64,000 nt of DNA from Salvator merianae (GCA_003586115.2 QVOM02000073.1:48931650-48995649); one strand, 5' to 3'. Counted from the stretch's first letter, positions 22,849 to 34,793 are shown. Numbers and translations are program-made. Notes: generated by a model from the letters alone, not told the origin.

Positions 22849-24180
22849 GTAAAAAAGGGTGGGGAACGGCTCCTCGTTCTTTTTTGCAGCTTCTCTGGAT
22901 TTCCCCCTCCTTCCCTCCCTCTCTCCTTCCTTCCATACTGCTGCTGCTCCCTAACTGTGCTGCCTGCAAAGGAGGAAAAGGGGGGGGAAGAGTGTTCAGC
23001 GTTTTTAGACATTGATTGCGCATGTTGGTCAGTCATGTTTTAAAAGGGAGGCGGCAGGAATGTAAACAACAACTTTTTAAAGGATCGGGGAGGCCCGGGA
23101 AACCTTTTATCGAATTAATGACTGCGGCAGAGCTTACCCCCCCCAAGGTTTCAGAGAAATGAGGGGATGAAAGGACTGGGCATAGTTTGTTTTAGGTGGA
23201 AAGGAGGCAGTGCTCGATCCTCGGGGGGGGGGCGAAAACGAGGGGGGGTGAGAATATGGACCCGGAGAAGGGGGCGTGAAGAGAGGGAGCAAAGTATGCG
23301 TATGTGTCGGCGCTGATTCCGTGTGGCGTGTCAGCGTGTGCAAAAAGGCAATTAGGAAAGATACGAATTTCGGTTTTGTTGGTAACGCCGCATGTTTGGA
23401 AGTTTTTTTTTTTCTTTCGCCTGCCTCGGCGCTGCTCTCACGTGCAGCGGTTGCGAGCTCTCTGCCTACCGGCTGCCCCAACAATGCGCCCAGGAGGCAG
23501 GCAGTGGGGCAAGAGCGCCGTCATGCGCCAGGGTAGGAGACCTCGGCTGGGCGCTGAGAGCGGCTGGAGGCGCTGACGGCTTTTGCAGCCGCTCTGCGTT
23601 GCTACGACCCGGGTGGCAGCAAGCAGCCTGCCTGCCTGGCTGAAGACGGGGCGAGAACGAGATAAGGGCGAGAAGAGGCACGCCGCTGGGGGGGGGGGGC
23701 TGGAGCGATTTGGGAATGGAAATATACAGGCAACGGCTGCGGCGGCTGCTGACTGAGCTGCGCGGCGGGGAGAAGGACTGTAGGGGGCGTGGCTGTTGTT
23801 TACCTTCTGAAACTCTCCCGGCTCCCAACGGGCTCCTCCGGGGGCGTCTCATCTTCTCCATCGCTTGCCACCGGATCGCTGCTTGCTCCCTCCCTCCCGC
23901 CTTCTCCCTCCACCCCCTCGGACACCTCTTCCTTTCCTCCCGCTCCGGCGGCTGGCGATCTTTCCTTCCCTCCATGCTGCCGCCTGTGCCTGCATTCCCG
24001 CACAGGCTTTGCACTTTGCCTTCGGGAGCGACTCCTCGCCGTGGATCCGTATCGGCCTCGCCGTTTGCCTCGCGCAGCCACCCTGCTCTCGGCTGCTGCT
24101 GGCTGTGTGTCTCAGCCACACGACCCTTACTTAATCTGAAGACGGAGGAGATTATTAGAACCTTCGCGTTTTAATCCCGC

Positions 24181-25598
24181 CTGCAAGTCGCAGTTTCTTT
24201 GCTGGCAGCCCGCTCCTCCCCCATCCCAGAAGTGTGTGGGCTGACTGTGGTTTACGTGACTTCCAAGGTACTTTCCAAAGACCGAAACCTAAAGATCGTT
24301 TTTCTCTTTCTGTTTTTGGGTCTCTGGAGTCCTGAGTCAGATTAAGCCTTGTCTCTGCCTTCATGCTTGCGTCTTCCTTAGCCACAGGTGCCGTTTAGAT
24401 GGTCGCTGAGTGTCTTTCCTATTCTTCTCTTGACCAGTTAGAAAAACTAGCAAGTCTGGTCCTCTAGGCAAAGATATTTCCCCTTCTTCACAGGGAAATA
24501 CCCTTCAATGGGCGGAGAACCGGGAATCCTCACTGTTTCTCTAGACTCCAACTCCCATCAATCCTTGCAAACGGTGCCAGTGGTTCGGGTTGATGGGAGT
24601 TGTAGTAGAGCAACATTTGGCCTGCCACATGTTGCCCATCCTTGCCCTTCAGTTCTTTGCAACTCTGGGATGTGTGAGGTTGACTATCAAGCAAAGAAAA
24701 TTGTCATCCAGATGGGTGGATGAAATCAGCAGTTTAAGGGTTAAGTATAAGAGGGAAATTTTGGCATAGACTGCAATGAGGAGGAAAGCTGCTCCTGATG
24801 AAATTGCCTTGTCTACATAATTAATAAAGATACAGAAACCTTGTCCTCTGTTGACCCTGAAGTCCTCGTGGATAGCTTAAAGTTGCATTAACTTCTGTTT
24901 CTAGAAAAACTAAAACTTGGCTGTGTATATCATGCCTGCATGGAGTTAAGAATGTCCAGTCTGGACATGCAGATGAAGTCACAAGTATTTCTTTGATAAT
25001 GGTTCACATTTTTCGTTTACTTTTTGCTTTTTATTGATTATGTTTTGAAAAGAAAGAAATTGAAGTATTATTGGAAATGGCTTTTGAGGATTTGTGGAAA
25101 GGGAAGCTTGAAGTATGCTTAAGGATAGCACTAGGATCTCTGTGCAGCAGCAGCTGATTCTGAATTTTGTTCACATGTTGTTTCGTTTGTGTCATTCTGC
25201 ACAGATACTTTGAAAAAAACCTTTGCTGTGTGAGTGCGCGCGCTTCTGTGACATAAATCTCTAACTTTGATGCCTCTAGCATTTGCTTTTAAGTTGCAGA
25301 CAGGTGAGGTAACTAGACCGCTGGTGATTATAGGCACAAGTTTTTCTTGCAAACAATATGGAAATGGTTTGTCATTGCTTACTTCCAAGACTTTTTTTTT
25401 TTTATCTCTAGGTTTAGCTTACAATTCAGATTTCTTGATGGTTTCCCATCCAAATTCTAATGAATTCTGACCCTGTTTAATATTTCAAGTTCATCCAAGG
25501 CTTGCTAGTGGTTGCCACCTGATGTAGAGTATAGGCAAACTTTGGTCCCTTTATTAATAGTAATCAGCCTGCATGTTTGCTGATTATTTTAGGATTCA
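24181..25598. other. Intronic non-coding sequence
   Basis: Apart from the repeat at 24540-24650 nothing is recognised. Confidence 0.5.
24540..24650. repeat. Interspersed repeat with 12-bp inverted arms
   Basis: AACTCCCATCAA (24550-24561) and TTGATGGGAGTT (24590-24601) pair perfectly; then caacatttggcctgccacatg, gttgcccatccttg. This word order is widespread in reptile genomes. Single-arm relatives occur at 17906 and near 39758. Confidence 0.6.
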
Positions 25599-25609
25599 GC
25601 AGAGCCTGG

Positions 25610-25810
25610 GAGGGACTGTAGTTGTGTGGTAATGCAAGCAACCTGGAAAGAAAAGGGTTGCTGGTGCGATCCTCAGCTTCTTCCCTGGAAGCAGACAAAG
25701 GCAAATCACTACTGTATCTCTGCCAAGAAAACTGCATAGAGGTGCCCAAGTAGTGTCCCTGCAGTCAACCAGGAGTCGGCCATGACTCAATGGTACTCAA
25801 CAACAACAAA
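25610..25810 (+). mobile_element. Full-length tRNA-derived SINE with 11-bp target duplication
   Basis: Flanked by perfect GCAGAGCCTGG repeats (25599-25609 and 25811-25821). The 201-bp body has a degenerate tRNA head (ggactgtagttgtgtggtaa, gctggtgcgatcctc), the shared core (gcaaatcactactgtatctc, gaaaactgcatagaggtgcc) and the Bov-B-like tail (agtcggccatgactcaatgg, then tcaacaacaaca). The duplication fixes both ends, so this is the reference copy for the family in this window. Confidence 0.93.
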
Positions 25811-25821
25811 GCAGAGCCTGG

Positions 25822-27959
25822 AGTATGGGAGTATTGATTGTATTCCTTCTCATCTTTCAACATGAAGCTGTTCAGTTTTGTAAAGAATAGGATAAATTTA
25901 GCTGACACTCACTATTCTTATAGATATTTAGATTACTGTACTAAGCTGCTTGTACCCATCTCTCCTTTCAGTCTCTGGATAATCAAAGGGTTAAAAGCAT
26001 GAGGAAAGTCAGAAAGGGAATGCAGAGTCATTTATATGAGTAATAAAAGTACCTCTGAGATACGTTAAAAGGATGCAAAGCAGAATAAATGAACAGAAGA
26101 GACTTTTGTTTCAAATTCATTGAATTGAAAGGTTGCTCCAAGAACAAAGTCAGCATAGCTAAAGCCGAACATGTATAAACCAAGAAGTATATGCAAATAA
26201 CGGCATACAGTGTTGGTTTCTCAAGAATTAAACAAGCATCTGATTTTTCAGTCCTTTTTACTTTTTGTTAAGTAGTCCCATCAACAAATGTAGAATAGCT
26301 TACTAGATCCATCCACTTGCTTTTTCACTGGCTACCAAACTGGGGTTTTCAGAGTGGATATTTCAGACTATGATGGTGTCTGCCCAGTCAGTCTGGGAAA
26401 TGTGGGCTTAAAAAACCCCCCGCTGGCATTTCCCCATCCTGGTGTGAAAGATGCCAGCAGATTGGCCAGGGAAAAGGCAGGGCTTTGTGCCTTATCTCCA
26501 GCCTGTGGCAATTTCCAGATGATTAACCTGAAGCTGTGCCAGTGCAGGCCACAGCAAACATGGCCTGCGGTAGGACGGTGGAGAAAGTGCTGGCCTTTTT
26601 AAGAAAGTGTGGGAACTCCCACACTTTCTTAAATCTTGTCATTTGGGAGGAAAGATCATCAGAGGCCTGACATAGCATTGGCCTGGTCTGCTGGCCCCGC
26701 CTCCCATATGACTGAATTTTGATAGTTTTTATGCATTTGACAGCTTCCGTGGTATAGCTATAATAGAAACCATGGTCATGTCTTAAAACTGCCAATGTGT
26801 TGCATCTGTTGAGATGATATTTTCATCCCATTGAAAGGCCTCCCTACAGAAGGGCATTCCTGTGTAGAAAACCACAGTCAAGGACTTGTTCACACTGCAT
26901 ACTTAAAGGTGTGATCATTGTGAAAATTCATGCCATTCACACCGCATTGCATACAAATTACAGAAGGTTTGTGAACGTATTCACTGTCCACATTTGCTAG
27001 GTACTGCTTGCCCAAACAGCATAGTTGCTGTAGGCTCATATTTTGCTGAACTGCCTCTGACACATATTCATCTTAAGTTGAAACGTCTATTTTGGGTAAG
27101 GATCACAGAAACGTTTCCTAGCAGTTCTGGGTATGTGTGGACAAGCCTTTGATCCTCTTCCTTTCCTCTTGCCATGCTTCCATCTTTAGAAGTTACATTA
27201 GAACAGGCAAGCCTTAGGTTGCATCTAGACAGGCAGCCTAAGGGGCAGGATCTGGGGTGGGAAGCACAGAATCCGTGGCTGGAGTGATCAGCAGAGCAAT
27301 ATTTCTGCCCAGGCCTACTCCAGAGAACCGGAAGTCTGCCCAAAAGTTGGCCTTTTTCAGTCCTCCGTTGAAAGGGTCTGGGCTTGAAATAGTGTGCGGT
27401 GAGTTCCTTCTTCCTCCTTCATGCCTCTGCACGGTGGTGGTAGAGAGAATCAGCCTCTGTGACTGAGTAGCATTTCACAGCTTATGTTCTGTTTGTCCTT
27501 GGGGCTAGCTGTGGAGGCTTGGGACTAATTAGGGCCTGGTAAATTTGACCACCGCGTGCCAATGTGGGTAGTGTCTTAGTTTTTAAAGCCAGCCCCATTT
27601 TGCAGCCTGGCTTCTTTTCAGCTAGCTAAATGTTCTGAGCAGTAAGCGTAGCAGTGCGCTGTGGTAGTTTAATCTTGGGTTGTTTGAGTATTGATGACTG
27701 CAGCAGTGTTTTCTGTTTTGGAGAGATTTGGTGATGGTGAAAAGTGCGTACTGTGAGAGAGGCTTCTGGTGACAACGCTTGGATCTTTTGTCATCTCCAG
27801 GCCACAGTTTCAGGCTTTTAGAGGCAGGTAACCACGCCCAGAACATGTTGGATTTTGCCTCTTAAGTTAGGTAAACCATTTATGGTCAGTGGTCTCTGTC
27901 TCGTCAGAGTTAAACTTCTGGCCCTCATCCAGTCCATAGCTGGTTAAGATTGTGCCAGC
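25822..27959. other. Intronic non-coding sequence
   Basis: 26884-26960 carries gacttgttcacactgcatac and attcacaccgcattgcatac, words reminiscent of the TIR-clan ends, without a definable element. Otherwise nothing is recognised. Confidence 0.45.
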
Positions 27960-28240
27960 TAAGGTGATGATAGCAACATGCCTGGATGGCTTTAAGAATG
28001 GGTTGGACAGGTGTATCATTGGCTATTAGAATTGATGTCTAGGTATGGGTACTATCTCCAGGATGGAGAGGCAGGCAGGATGCCTCTAAAAGGCCACTTG
28101 TATGGAGAGTTTCTGCTTGAGAATTCCCAGAAGCAAATGGTAGGCCACTGTGTGGGACAGGATGCTGGACTAGATGGGTTATGGTCTGATCCAGCAAGGC
28201 TCTTTAAATGTTCTTGTGTTCTAACATATGGTACTGTAAA
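27960..28240 (+). mobile_element. CR1-like LINE 3' non-coding fragment
   Basis: Reads atggctttaagaatgggttgg, acaggtgtatcattggctat, ggccactgtgtgggacagga and tgctggactagatgggttatg, then ctgatccagcaaggctcttt. This is the 3' region typical of CR1-like LINEs in reptiles; same family as 3140-3345. The 83-codon forward frame over it is fortuitous. Confidence 0.7.
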
Positions 28241-30421
28241 CACTGGGGCAATTAACATATAATATTGTGCTAGACTTTACTGTTATTGCATAAGCTTAAT
28301 TGAGCCTTGCTAAACACATCAGCTTGTTGAGCCATGTTTTGAAGTGTGTTTCTTTTAAGTGACAGTTTGTGGTTGGTACTAAACATTTAGCTGGAATTCT
28401 TTGAATTTGGGACCAAGGACTGCCGGATTATTTGGCCTGCATGGATGGAAGGTGGTACTTGGGCTTGTTGTGCACCATATCAGGGCATGTTTACCATAAT
28501 ATACAAAGCAGCTCACTGATATTGTTACGGTTCTACCTGAATTAAAGAAAGATGAAGTCTCGTGTCATCAGTCTGGTTACCCTCATCCTCTTCCTCACTT
28601 GAACTGATCTTTATTATGGGAACTACTCTAGATAGACACATGTTTTTAGCAGCATTCCCATAAACATGGAAGATTTTTAAGGACTACTGGTTTAACCGGC
28701 AGTGGATTGGAATGATCCCAAGGGAGGGGGAGACACTTGGCTGATCTTGATATGAAGTTTCCGTATTAAAGTTTAAAAGGCACACAGGAAGTAACTTTAT
28801 TACACAGCAAATTGTAATAATAAAAGCAAGCGGCAATAATAAAACACTTTCAGAGGTGCGCAGATTAGTCAAATGGCAACTTGTAACTCACAGCAAGAAG
28901 ACACTTGAAATCACTTTCAAGGTTGGGTGAATCAGTCAAATGGTACTTGTAGCATAAGAGGGAGAGTTTCATTGTAAGTACAGTAAAAGGACACAAAGTC
29001 AAGACAAAGGCTTTCACTGCCTCTGAAGCCTGAAGCCAAGCAGCAGCACATACGATGAAGCGAACAAGGAAGCAAAATCGAGAGCTCAACAAGGCATGTC
29101 AACATGGAGATTTTCTTGGCTAATCGAAAACTTGTTACTAGGTCAGAGCTGGCAGAACCAAGATAAGGCTTGGTTCTGAAAGCTTCTGCAGCTGGGGAGA
29201 GGTGATGCCACAGGTTGGAGTTCCTCAATGCAATGAACTTTTCCCCCACAATTCCCCAGCTTGAATAATCAGTTGTTGCTCTCTGATCAATTGTGCCACT
29301 GCAGTGTATTGGGGCAACCACAGCAACCCACCAAGTACCCATACTAAAAGGAAAAAGGAGGAAGAAGGAGAACTGAGTAATATGTAGTGAAGAGAGAGAT
29401 TGCTTAATGAGAATTGAACAGAAAGTGAAGTAAGGGAGAATCTGCTAGGTTAGAGGAAATTATATCTTTCTCAGGGTCTTCTCTTGATCAGGAAACATCT
29501 CCTCAGTGGTGAACAAAAGCAAGAAAATACAAACACTGAGACCCTCAGATACACACACAGGCCAGCAGGAAGATTACAAAGCTCAAAGTGTTACACTTAA
29601 GGGAAGACAGAAGCTCTGGTGCTCTAGTTAACTTCTTGTCTCTTGGTACTGGCAAAGTGAGGTCTGGGGTCCTGGAATCAGTACGTTAATTGGCTTTGCT
29701 GGCCCTTGAGACTCAGCCTCGCAAGACATCAAGTACGTCCATTTGTGTGCCTGATCTGCAGTTTGCCCTTGCCCCATTGGCAGTTGTCTGAAGGGGTTGT
29801 CAAGTTGCCTTGATTCCTTAAGAGGTGCATGCAAGTTCAATCTCATCTCTTCAGTTTTCAGCAACGTGGTTACCATGCTGCTCTCTGGAACCCAAGCATA
29901 CATAGCACATGAAGTTCAGGATGAACTCCAGCTGTTGTTGCAGGAAAGATGTAGTGAACCCATGTAGTGGCAGCCAAGGACATAGGGGACTTGGAGATGA
30001 TCAAAGACAACAAATGGACAAGGAACAAGGCAGGAAAATGGACCGTTCAGGTGGGAAGAGGGATAAACAAGGACGTTGGGCAAAATTCAGACTTGCCAAA
30101 ACACAGTCTTGCAGCTGCTTTCACTCAAGTTGTGAGCTCATAACAGTTTAAGTGTTGCTTTCATGCAACGAGTTGACAGGATTAAGTCATGGCACAAAAC
30201 AACTTTTAACACAAGTGGTTTTAGACAGGGGAAGTAGGCATTGTCGAATATCTGATTTCAACAGGGGGATGTACCATGGTGACTGTGTGGGTTCCAGTCC
30301 CACACTTTCTGTTGACTGCAGTGGGGGTCTGACCTGAGTGCAGGTTTCTGTTGCTGTTAATGGTCTTTGACACTGTCCGGTCCAGATCTCAGGGTTCTGA
30401 TAGTGTACAGGCTCAGAATGT
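28241..30421. other. Intronic non-coding sequence
   Basis: The interval 28780-29340 is moderately A-rich with several minus-strand frames of no recognisable family. No LTR, exon or RNA gene could be supported. Confidence 0.4.
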
Positions 30422-30431
30422 TAACATCTTA

Positions 30432-30650
30432 CGGAGATTTGAGAGGAAAATGGAAAGGGATAGTGGAATATTTGGTGAAGGAAGCGGGGGGGAGTGACCA
30501 GGAAACTAAAGAAAGTATTAGCAGCCTTCCATTAGCAGGTTAGGGGATGGGTTCCCCAAGGGAGGGATTATAAATGTATTGATTTGTGGGATTTTTCAAT
30601 GTTTTATTTTGTAATTTGTTTTGATTTTGTAAAAATAGTAATAAAGAATG
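30432..30650 (+). mobile_element. 5'-truncated LINE 3' end (L1-like) with 10-bp target duplication
   Basis: Perfect direct repeats TAACATCTTA (30422-30431 and 30651-30660) flank a 219-bp segment. It ends gtaaaaatagtaataaagaatg, containing an ATAAAG signal-like hexamer, with a T-rich stretch before it, as in the 3' UTR of vertebrate L1-like LINEs. The duplication proves an insertion; the family name is an inference. Confidence 0.72.
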
Positions 30651-30660
30651 TAACATCTTA

Positions 30661-31254
30661 AAGCAGGTAAAAGGAGATCAGACTCCATCTCATATCATTA
30701 CTCTTGAGTTCCCAGTCCCTTTTGAAGGATGGCAGTTGTTGATGATAACCAAGACCCCTAAGAGATTTAAGAAAACCAGCAGGATATTTCCCTCTATCCA
30801 TTTTCTGATAACAGCTATTGCTGTGGAGCAAGCAGTGCTGTTTCACTGTCAAAACCAGGTGTGAAGTCACACTGGAATAGATCAGGATTTTTAAAATAAC
30901 GCTAGAGCTGACAATGCATCTGTGTGAGAAATCTTGTTTGGAATTTGTGGTCATCCTAAACGTGACCTGTTAGGTGGAAACAATCTACACAGACACGTAA
31001 TCTGTGCTTTTTCTTCATTGATCTTGGGTTTCCAAGTAATGCAACAGGAGGGCTGCAGCTAATTACAAGGCTTTAAGTATTATTAAATACGATTGTATTG
31101 TGCTACCCCACATATTTGTATCTGATGCATTTCTAGATATGAACATGTTTGACATTACGTATTTAGCTGTATGCACATCTCCTGTGTTTCTTTAAGTTGA
31201 ACCTATTACTTTTAGTGACACCTTTAACATTAGTCTATGGCTTTGTAGCAGAAT
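30661..31254. other. Intronic non-coding sequence
   Basis: No recognised feature. Confidence 0.5.
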
Positions 31255-32298
31255 ATTTGAAGCAGTGCCTCAGGGGTTGATTATGTCCCCTATGCTTTTC
31301 AACCTTAATATGAAGCCGCTGGGAGAGGTCATCAGGGGATTTGGGGTGAGGTGCTGTCAATATGCTGATGGACACCTAACTCTGTCTCCCTAGTTCTTCT
31401 GAGGCAGGTGAGGCAGTGAAGGTGTTTGATTGCAGTCTGGAGACACTAATGAGCTGGATATGGACCAATAAACTGAAACAGAATCCACACAAGATGGAGG
31501 TTCTGTTTATCATGGGATCCTGAATCCAAGAAGTTAAGTGGCACCCAGTGATGGAATGGTCTTATTGGAGAAAGAACTGGTGTCCAACTTAGGGATGCGT
31601 TTGGATTCATCTCTGTCTCTTGAGGTTCAGGTGGCAGGGGTGGTCAGGAGTGCTTCCTACCATCTCAGACTGGTTTGCCAGCTTTGGCCTTTCCTGGATA
31701 GGGATAACTTGACCACAGTAATCCATGCTCTGGTAACTTCCAGACTAGGCTACTGCAGCGCTCTCTACATAAGGGTACCCTTGGAGACTGTCTGGAAGCT
31801 AGACCTAGTACAGAATGCAACAGCTTAGCTGCTGACAGGAATTTATGGCCAGATACAAATCATGTCAGTCTGGAAGGGACTGTGCTGGTTACCAGTTTGC
31901 TACCGAGCCCATTTAAAGGTGTTGACTGACATATTAAATCTTAAATGGCTTGTGACTCTCATATAGGCCCGCCCATGTCTTAAGATCACAAAGTGAGGGC
32001 CTTTTTGTAGTTCCGCTACCCTCAGAGATATGAAGGGTTGCGGCACATGAGATGACCTTTTTGTGTGGTTCCCCCCCCCCCCAAAAACCTTGGAGTTGCC
32101 ATCGCTATATGATTTTCAGTGCCTGGTTAAAGCATAACTCTTCACCCTGTAGTAGAGCTGCGGGGGTGGGTGGGTGGGTTGTATTTTATGCTGTGTTATA
32201 ATTACATTTTAACTGTTACAAATTTTATCTTTTTACTGTTGTAACCTGCACTGGGACCATGGGTGAAGGACGGGGTATAAATACTAAAAATAAATAAA
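31255..32298 (+). mobile_element. L2-type LINE, 3' third with RT C-terminus and tail
   Basis: Forward frames give VPQGLIMSPMLFN (31265-31303) and MKPLGEVIRGFGV, followed by QYADG at about 31360, so the second catalytic Asp of YADD is changed to Gly. Later, 31538-31828 encodes VIHALVTSRLGYCSALYIRVP and ETVWKLDLVQNATA. The element ends at gacggggtataaatac and an AAATAAATAAAT tail at 32283-32298. Stops are frequent and the copy is inactive. A C run near 32069-32080 and a GGGTG run near 32165 lie in the 3' part. Confidence 0.88.
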
Positions 32299-32623
32299 TC
32301 TATTTAGAATCCATACGATGATCAGCACAATTTGCATATTGCTCCCATGGGTTGATCAAACAGAATAGATGATCACGGCGCACTTACTAGGTTATAACCT
32401 TGAAATTGTTCATCTGAAATATTAAAAACCTGATGAAAAGTAGTTGTACCTTTTTTGCTGTTGGTTAAGTGCTGTACTTCTGACTCTGGCATTTTCTCCC
32501 TTGTATTCTCAAGCAAAATCATTGATGAGCTTGAAAAAGTAGCTTGAGGTTGAGAACTTCATTCTGTTGCCACCCATTCAGGATTCTGGGGAGGTTGGGA
32601 ATTGGAGAATGGTCTGCACGATG
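32299..32623. other. Intronic non-coding sequence
   Basis: No recognised feature. Confidence 0.5.
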
Positions 32624-33317
32624 GGGCCTGAAAACCTGTCTTAGGCTGGATAATGACGTTTGCGAGTGTGAACGCCATTATCCATGCCTGATGCTCGCCG
32701 TGACAGCGGCATGCTGACCGCAGCAGCTCCACACATGGGCCTACTCTTTCGGGCCCGCGTGAGACCCCAGTCGTACCCACGCTGCCGTGATCGGGTCTGG
32801 GACGCCAGATGGGGCTGCGCTGCACCCCATCTGGCGTTTCGGTGCCTGATTGTGGGTGCGAAGGGCAGTTGCCGCGGCAACGGCCTGTGAGCATCAGGCC
32901 GCTGCTGTGGCAATTAGGAGGCCCACACAGTGCGCACGTGCAAGTCGCGTCATCAGCCCCATCTGGCGTCCCAGGCCCGATCGTGGCAGCTTGGGCATGA
33001 CTGGCGCCTTGCGTGGGCCCAAAAGGGTAGGCCCCATTGCCCATCATGCATTGCGCGATCACGCATGCATGATGGGTGAGCTGATTGCCTGGAAGATGGC
33101 CGCTGCCATCGTGGACAAGGTAGGTGTGAACGAATCTTCACCTGAAGCTCACTTTGAGTTTCAGGAGATGATTTGGGCACCTTTTCCCTTGTCTAGCGGT
33201 AGTAACGATCGGCAGCGGATCAAGTCCGCTGCCGGTTGTTACGGCTGTCTGCCTGTCCGAATGCATTTGTCTAGTGAGCGTTCCTGACGCTCACTAGTTA
33301 CAAGTGCGAACAGGCCC
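32624..33317. mobile_element. CpG-rich TIR element, about 690 bp
   Basis: The right end ctcactagttacaagtgcg, then aacaggccc (to 33317) matches the right ends at 13547 and 34772. The left end is placed at ggggcctgaaaacc (32623) with low certainty. The interior is unusually CpG-rich for an intron and holds long inverted repeats: cgccagatgggg against ccccatctggcg at about 32803-32837, and a catgatgggcaat-type palindrome at 33035-33078. Open frames on both strands here are composition artefacts. CpG retention suggests a young or unmethylated insertion. Confidence 0.65.
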
Positions 33318-33694
33318 ACAGTTTGCATTATATGCATGTTGTGCATATGGGATAAAGCTAGGCAGGTCTTACAGAAGAGCTCTAGAAGACCTTTGAACCT
33401 GACTTACCTGGAATGCACAACAACTCACTCTGTGCAGTAGCATCGTGACTGATGCTGTGTTTGTCCTGTGGGCAGCCAGCATTACTGCCTACAGCTGTAG
33501 CACTACACATGGGACACGTGACCATGGGATCATGCTCTGGGGATCATATAAGGTAATGTGAGAGTGTTTTATTTTCACTCTTAAAGTTTGAAATTACGTG
33601 GCAGCTCCTTCTGTTATGGTTTCATGATCTTTGTTGGATGGAGAGGTACATCCTTCATATGTGTGAAGAGAGTTGCATCTTTTTATTGGAGCCA
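33318..33694. other. Intronic non-coding sequence
   Basis: No recognised feature. Confidence 0.5.
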
Positions 33695-33832
33695 GGCTGC
33701 ATCCAGGCATTGCTTACTTATTCCTCTGTATATGGATATTCTGGAATAAGGCATGGGTAATCCGGAATATCCATGCTTTATTTTGGAAATTCCAGATATA
33801 GCGGAATAAGGAAGCACCTTCTGGTGGCAGCT
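33695..33832. mobile_element. Palindromic MITE, second family, copy 1
   Basis: Starts GGCTGCATCCAGGCATTGCTTA and its right side (ggaataaggaagcaccttctgg, then tggcagct) is a decayed inverse. The centre carries tggatattctggaataaggc and its inverse. Same family as 39037-39149. Right end approximate. Confidence 0.62.
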
Positions 33833-34308
33833 CTACTCTCTTCTCTCTTTAGAATTTTTGTTATCTCCAGCAGAGGGCCTGCTGCTGCTCAACCTGGGCA
33901 GTGTTTTTGCTGTAATAATAAAACTGATAGAATTTTATAAAATCCTGAAGAGAATGGGGGAATCAGCTGGGATAATGAAGACGTACAGACAGCAGAGAAC
34001 AAAGATACAATATAATTAAGATAAGGTGTTGCTGAGTTGAGGTTACCTCCTGATGATTTTGTGGACAAATCTATGCTATTTTGTTTTGACAACAATATAG
34101 AAGTGTGGTTCCATTGTCTTCTGCAGTATTTATAAACTTAACAGCTTGAACTATTCCACCTGCTGTTTTGTGGTGGTCTCCCATCCAAATAGTAAGTGAG
34201 CCCTATGTTACTTAGTTTATGAGTTCAGACAAGATCAGTAAGACACAGCATAAATGCTAAGGCTTAATGTATTTAAAAGCTCTTAGTAAAAACAAAAATC
34301 AAATCCTA
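33833..34308. other. Intronic non-coding sequence
   Basis: No recognised feature. Confidence 0.5.
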
Positions 34309-34772
34309 GCGCCTTTTTGCACTTTCTACCATGCATGTTCTCAACTGAACATTCCACGGTGGAACAAACCCTGCTATGCGAAAGCCACTCGCACTTGGAG
34401 GCCTGGAACATCCTGGCAATGGGCTTCAGCATTCACAGTGCAAATGCTGGTGGCCGAGGTCATGACAGTGGCTGGGGAAACTTCCAGGCACTGCTACAAC
34501 GACTGGGCACGCAGCACAACTGCGGAGCCACAGTCGCGCTACACCACACCGCACAGCACAGCATTTGCACCCGGAAGAAAGTGCGGATGCTTTGTACTGG
34601 GAGCTGTCCAGTTGTTCCCGGTACAGCTGTGGAGCACGATTTTGTGCAACACAGCAAGTAGTGATTTGGAGCAGTTGTAGCCTGCTCCTGATTGCAAGGG
34701 CTTCTGCACAGTGTGGACAGACTTCATTAGTGAGCATGCAGATGCTCACTAGTGCAAAGTGTGTAAAGGCCC
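34309..34772. mobile_element. TIR element of the GGCCC clan, about 464 bp
   Basis: Left end gcgcctttttgcactttc and right end agtgcaaagtgtgtaaaggccc are inverted repeats. The interior shares agcattcacagtgcaaatg, catgacagtggctggggaaac and gatgctcactagtgcaaag with 13213-13547. Flanking triplets cta/ctg differ by one base. Confidence 0.72.
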
Positions 34773-34793
34773 CTGGCTTCCTTAATGTTCTGT

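Larger units (their letters stand above)
20580..24180. promoter_or_regulatory. JADE2: Large CpG island, probable JADE2 promoter region
   Basis: Base composition changes sharply to GC- and CpG-rich here, with (GGCG)n at 20653-20672, C tracts (21143, 21309, 21421), GGC repeats at 22188-22201, GT repeats near 21893-21912 and a T run at 22558-22579. Many long frames on both strands are by-products of the composition and none looks like a known protein. Promoter-type motifs include TGACGTGG (20590-20597), GTACGTCAT (21631-21639), GGCGCCAAAA (21646-21655) and CACGTG (about 23440). The island is the only one in the window and lies upstream, on the same strand, of the JADE2 coding exon, which makes it the natural promoter. 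The transcription start cannot be placed from sequence alone. Confidence 0.8.

Noticed and set aside
21260..24180. Many long open frames on both strands in the CpG island
   Set aside because: They overlap in several frames on both strands, are Pro/Arg/Gly/Ser-rich as expected from GC-rich sequence with few stops, and none shows a recognisable domain.
28700..29640. Possible LTR retrotransposon
   Set aside because: No paired LTRs, primer binding site or gag/pol motif could be identified.
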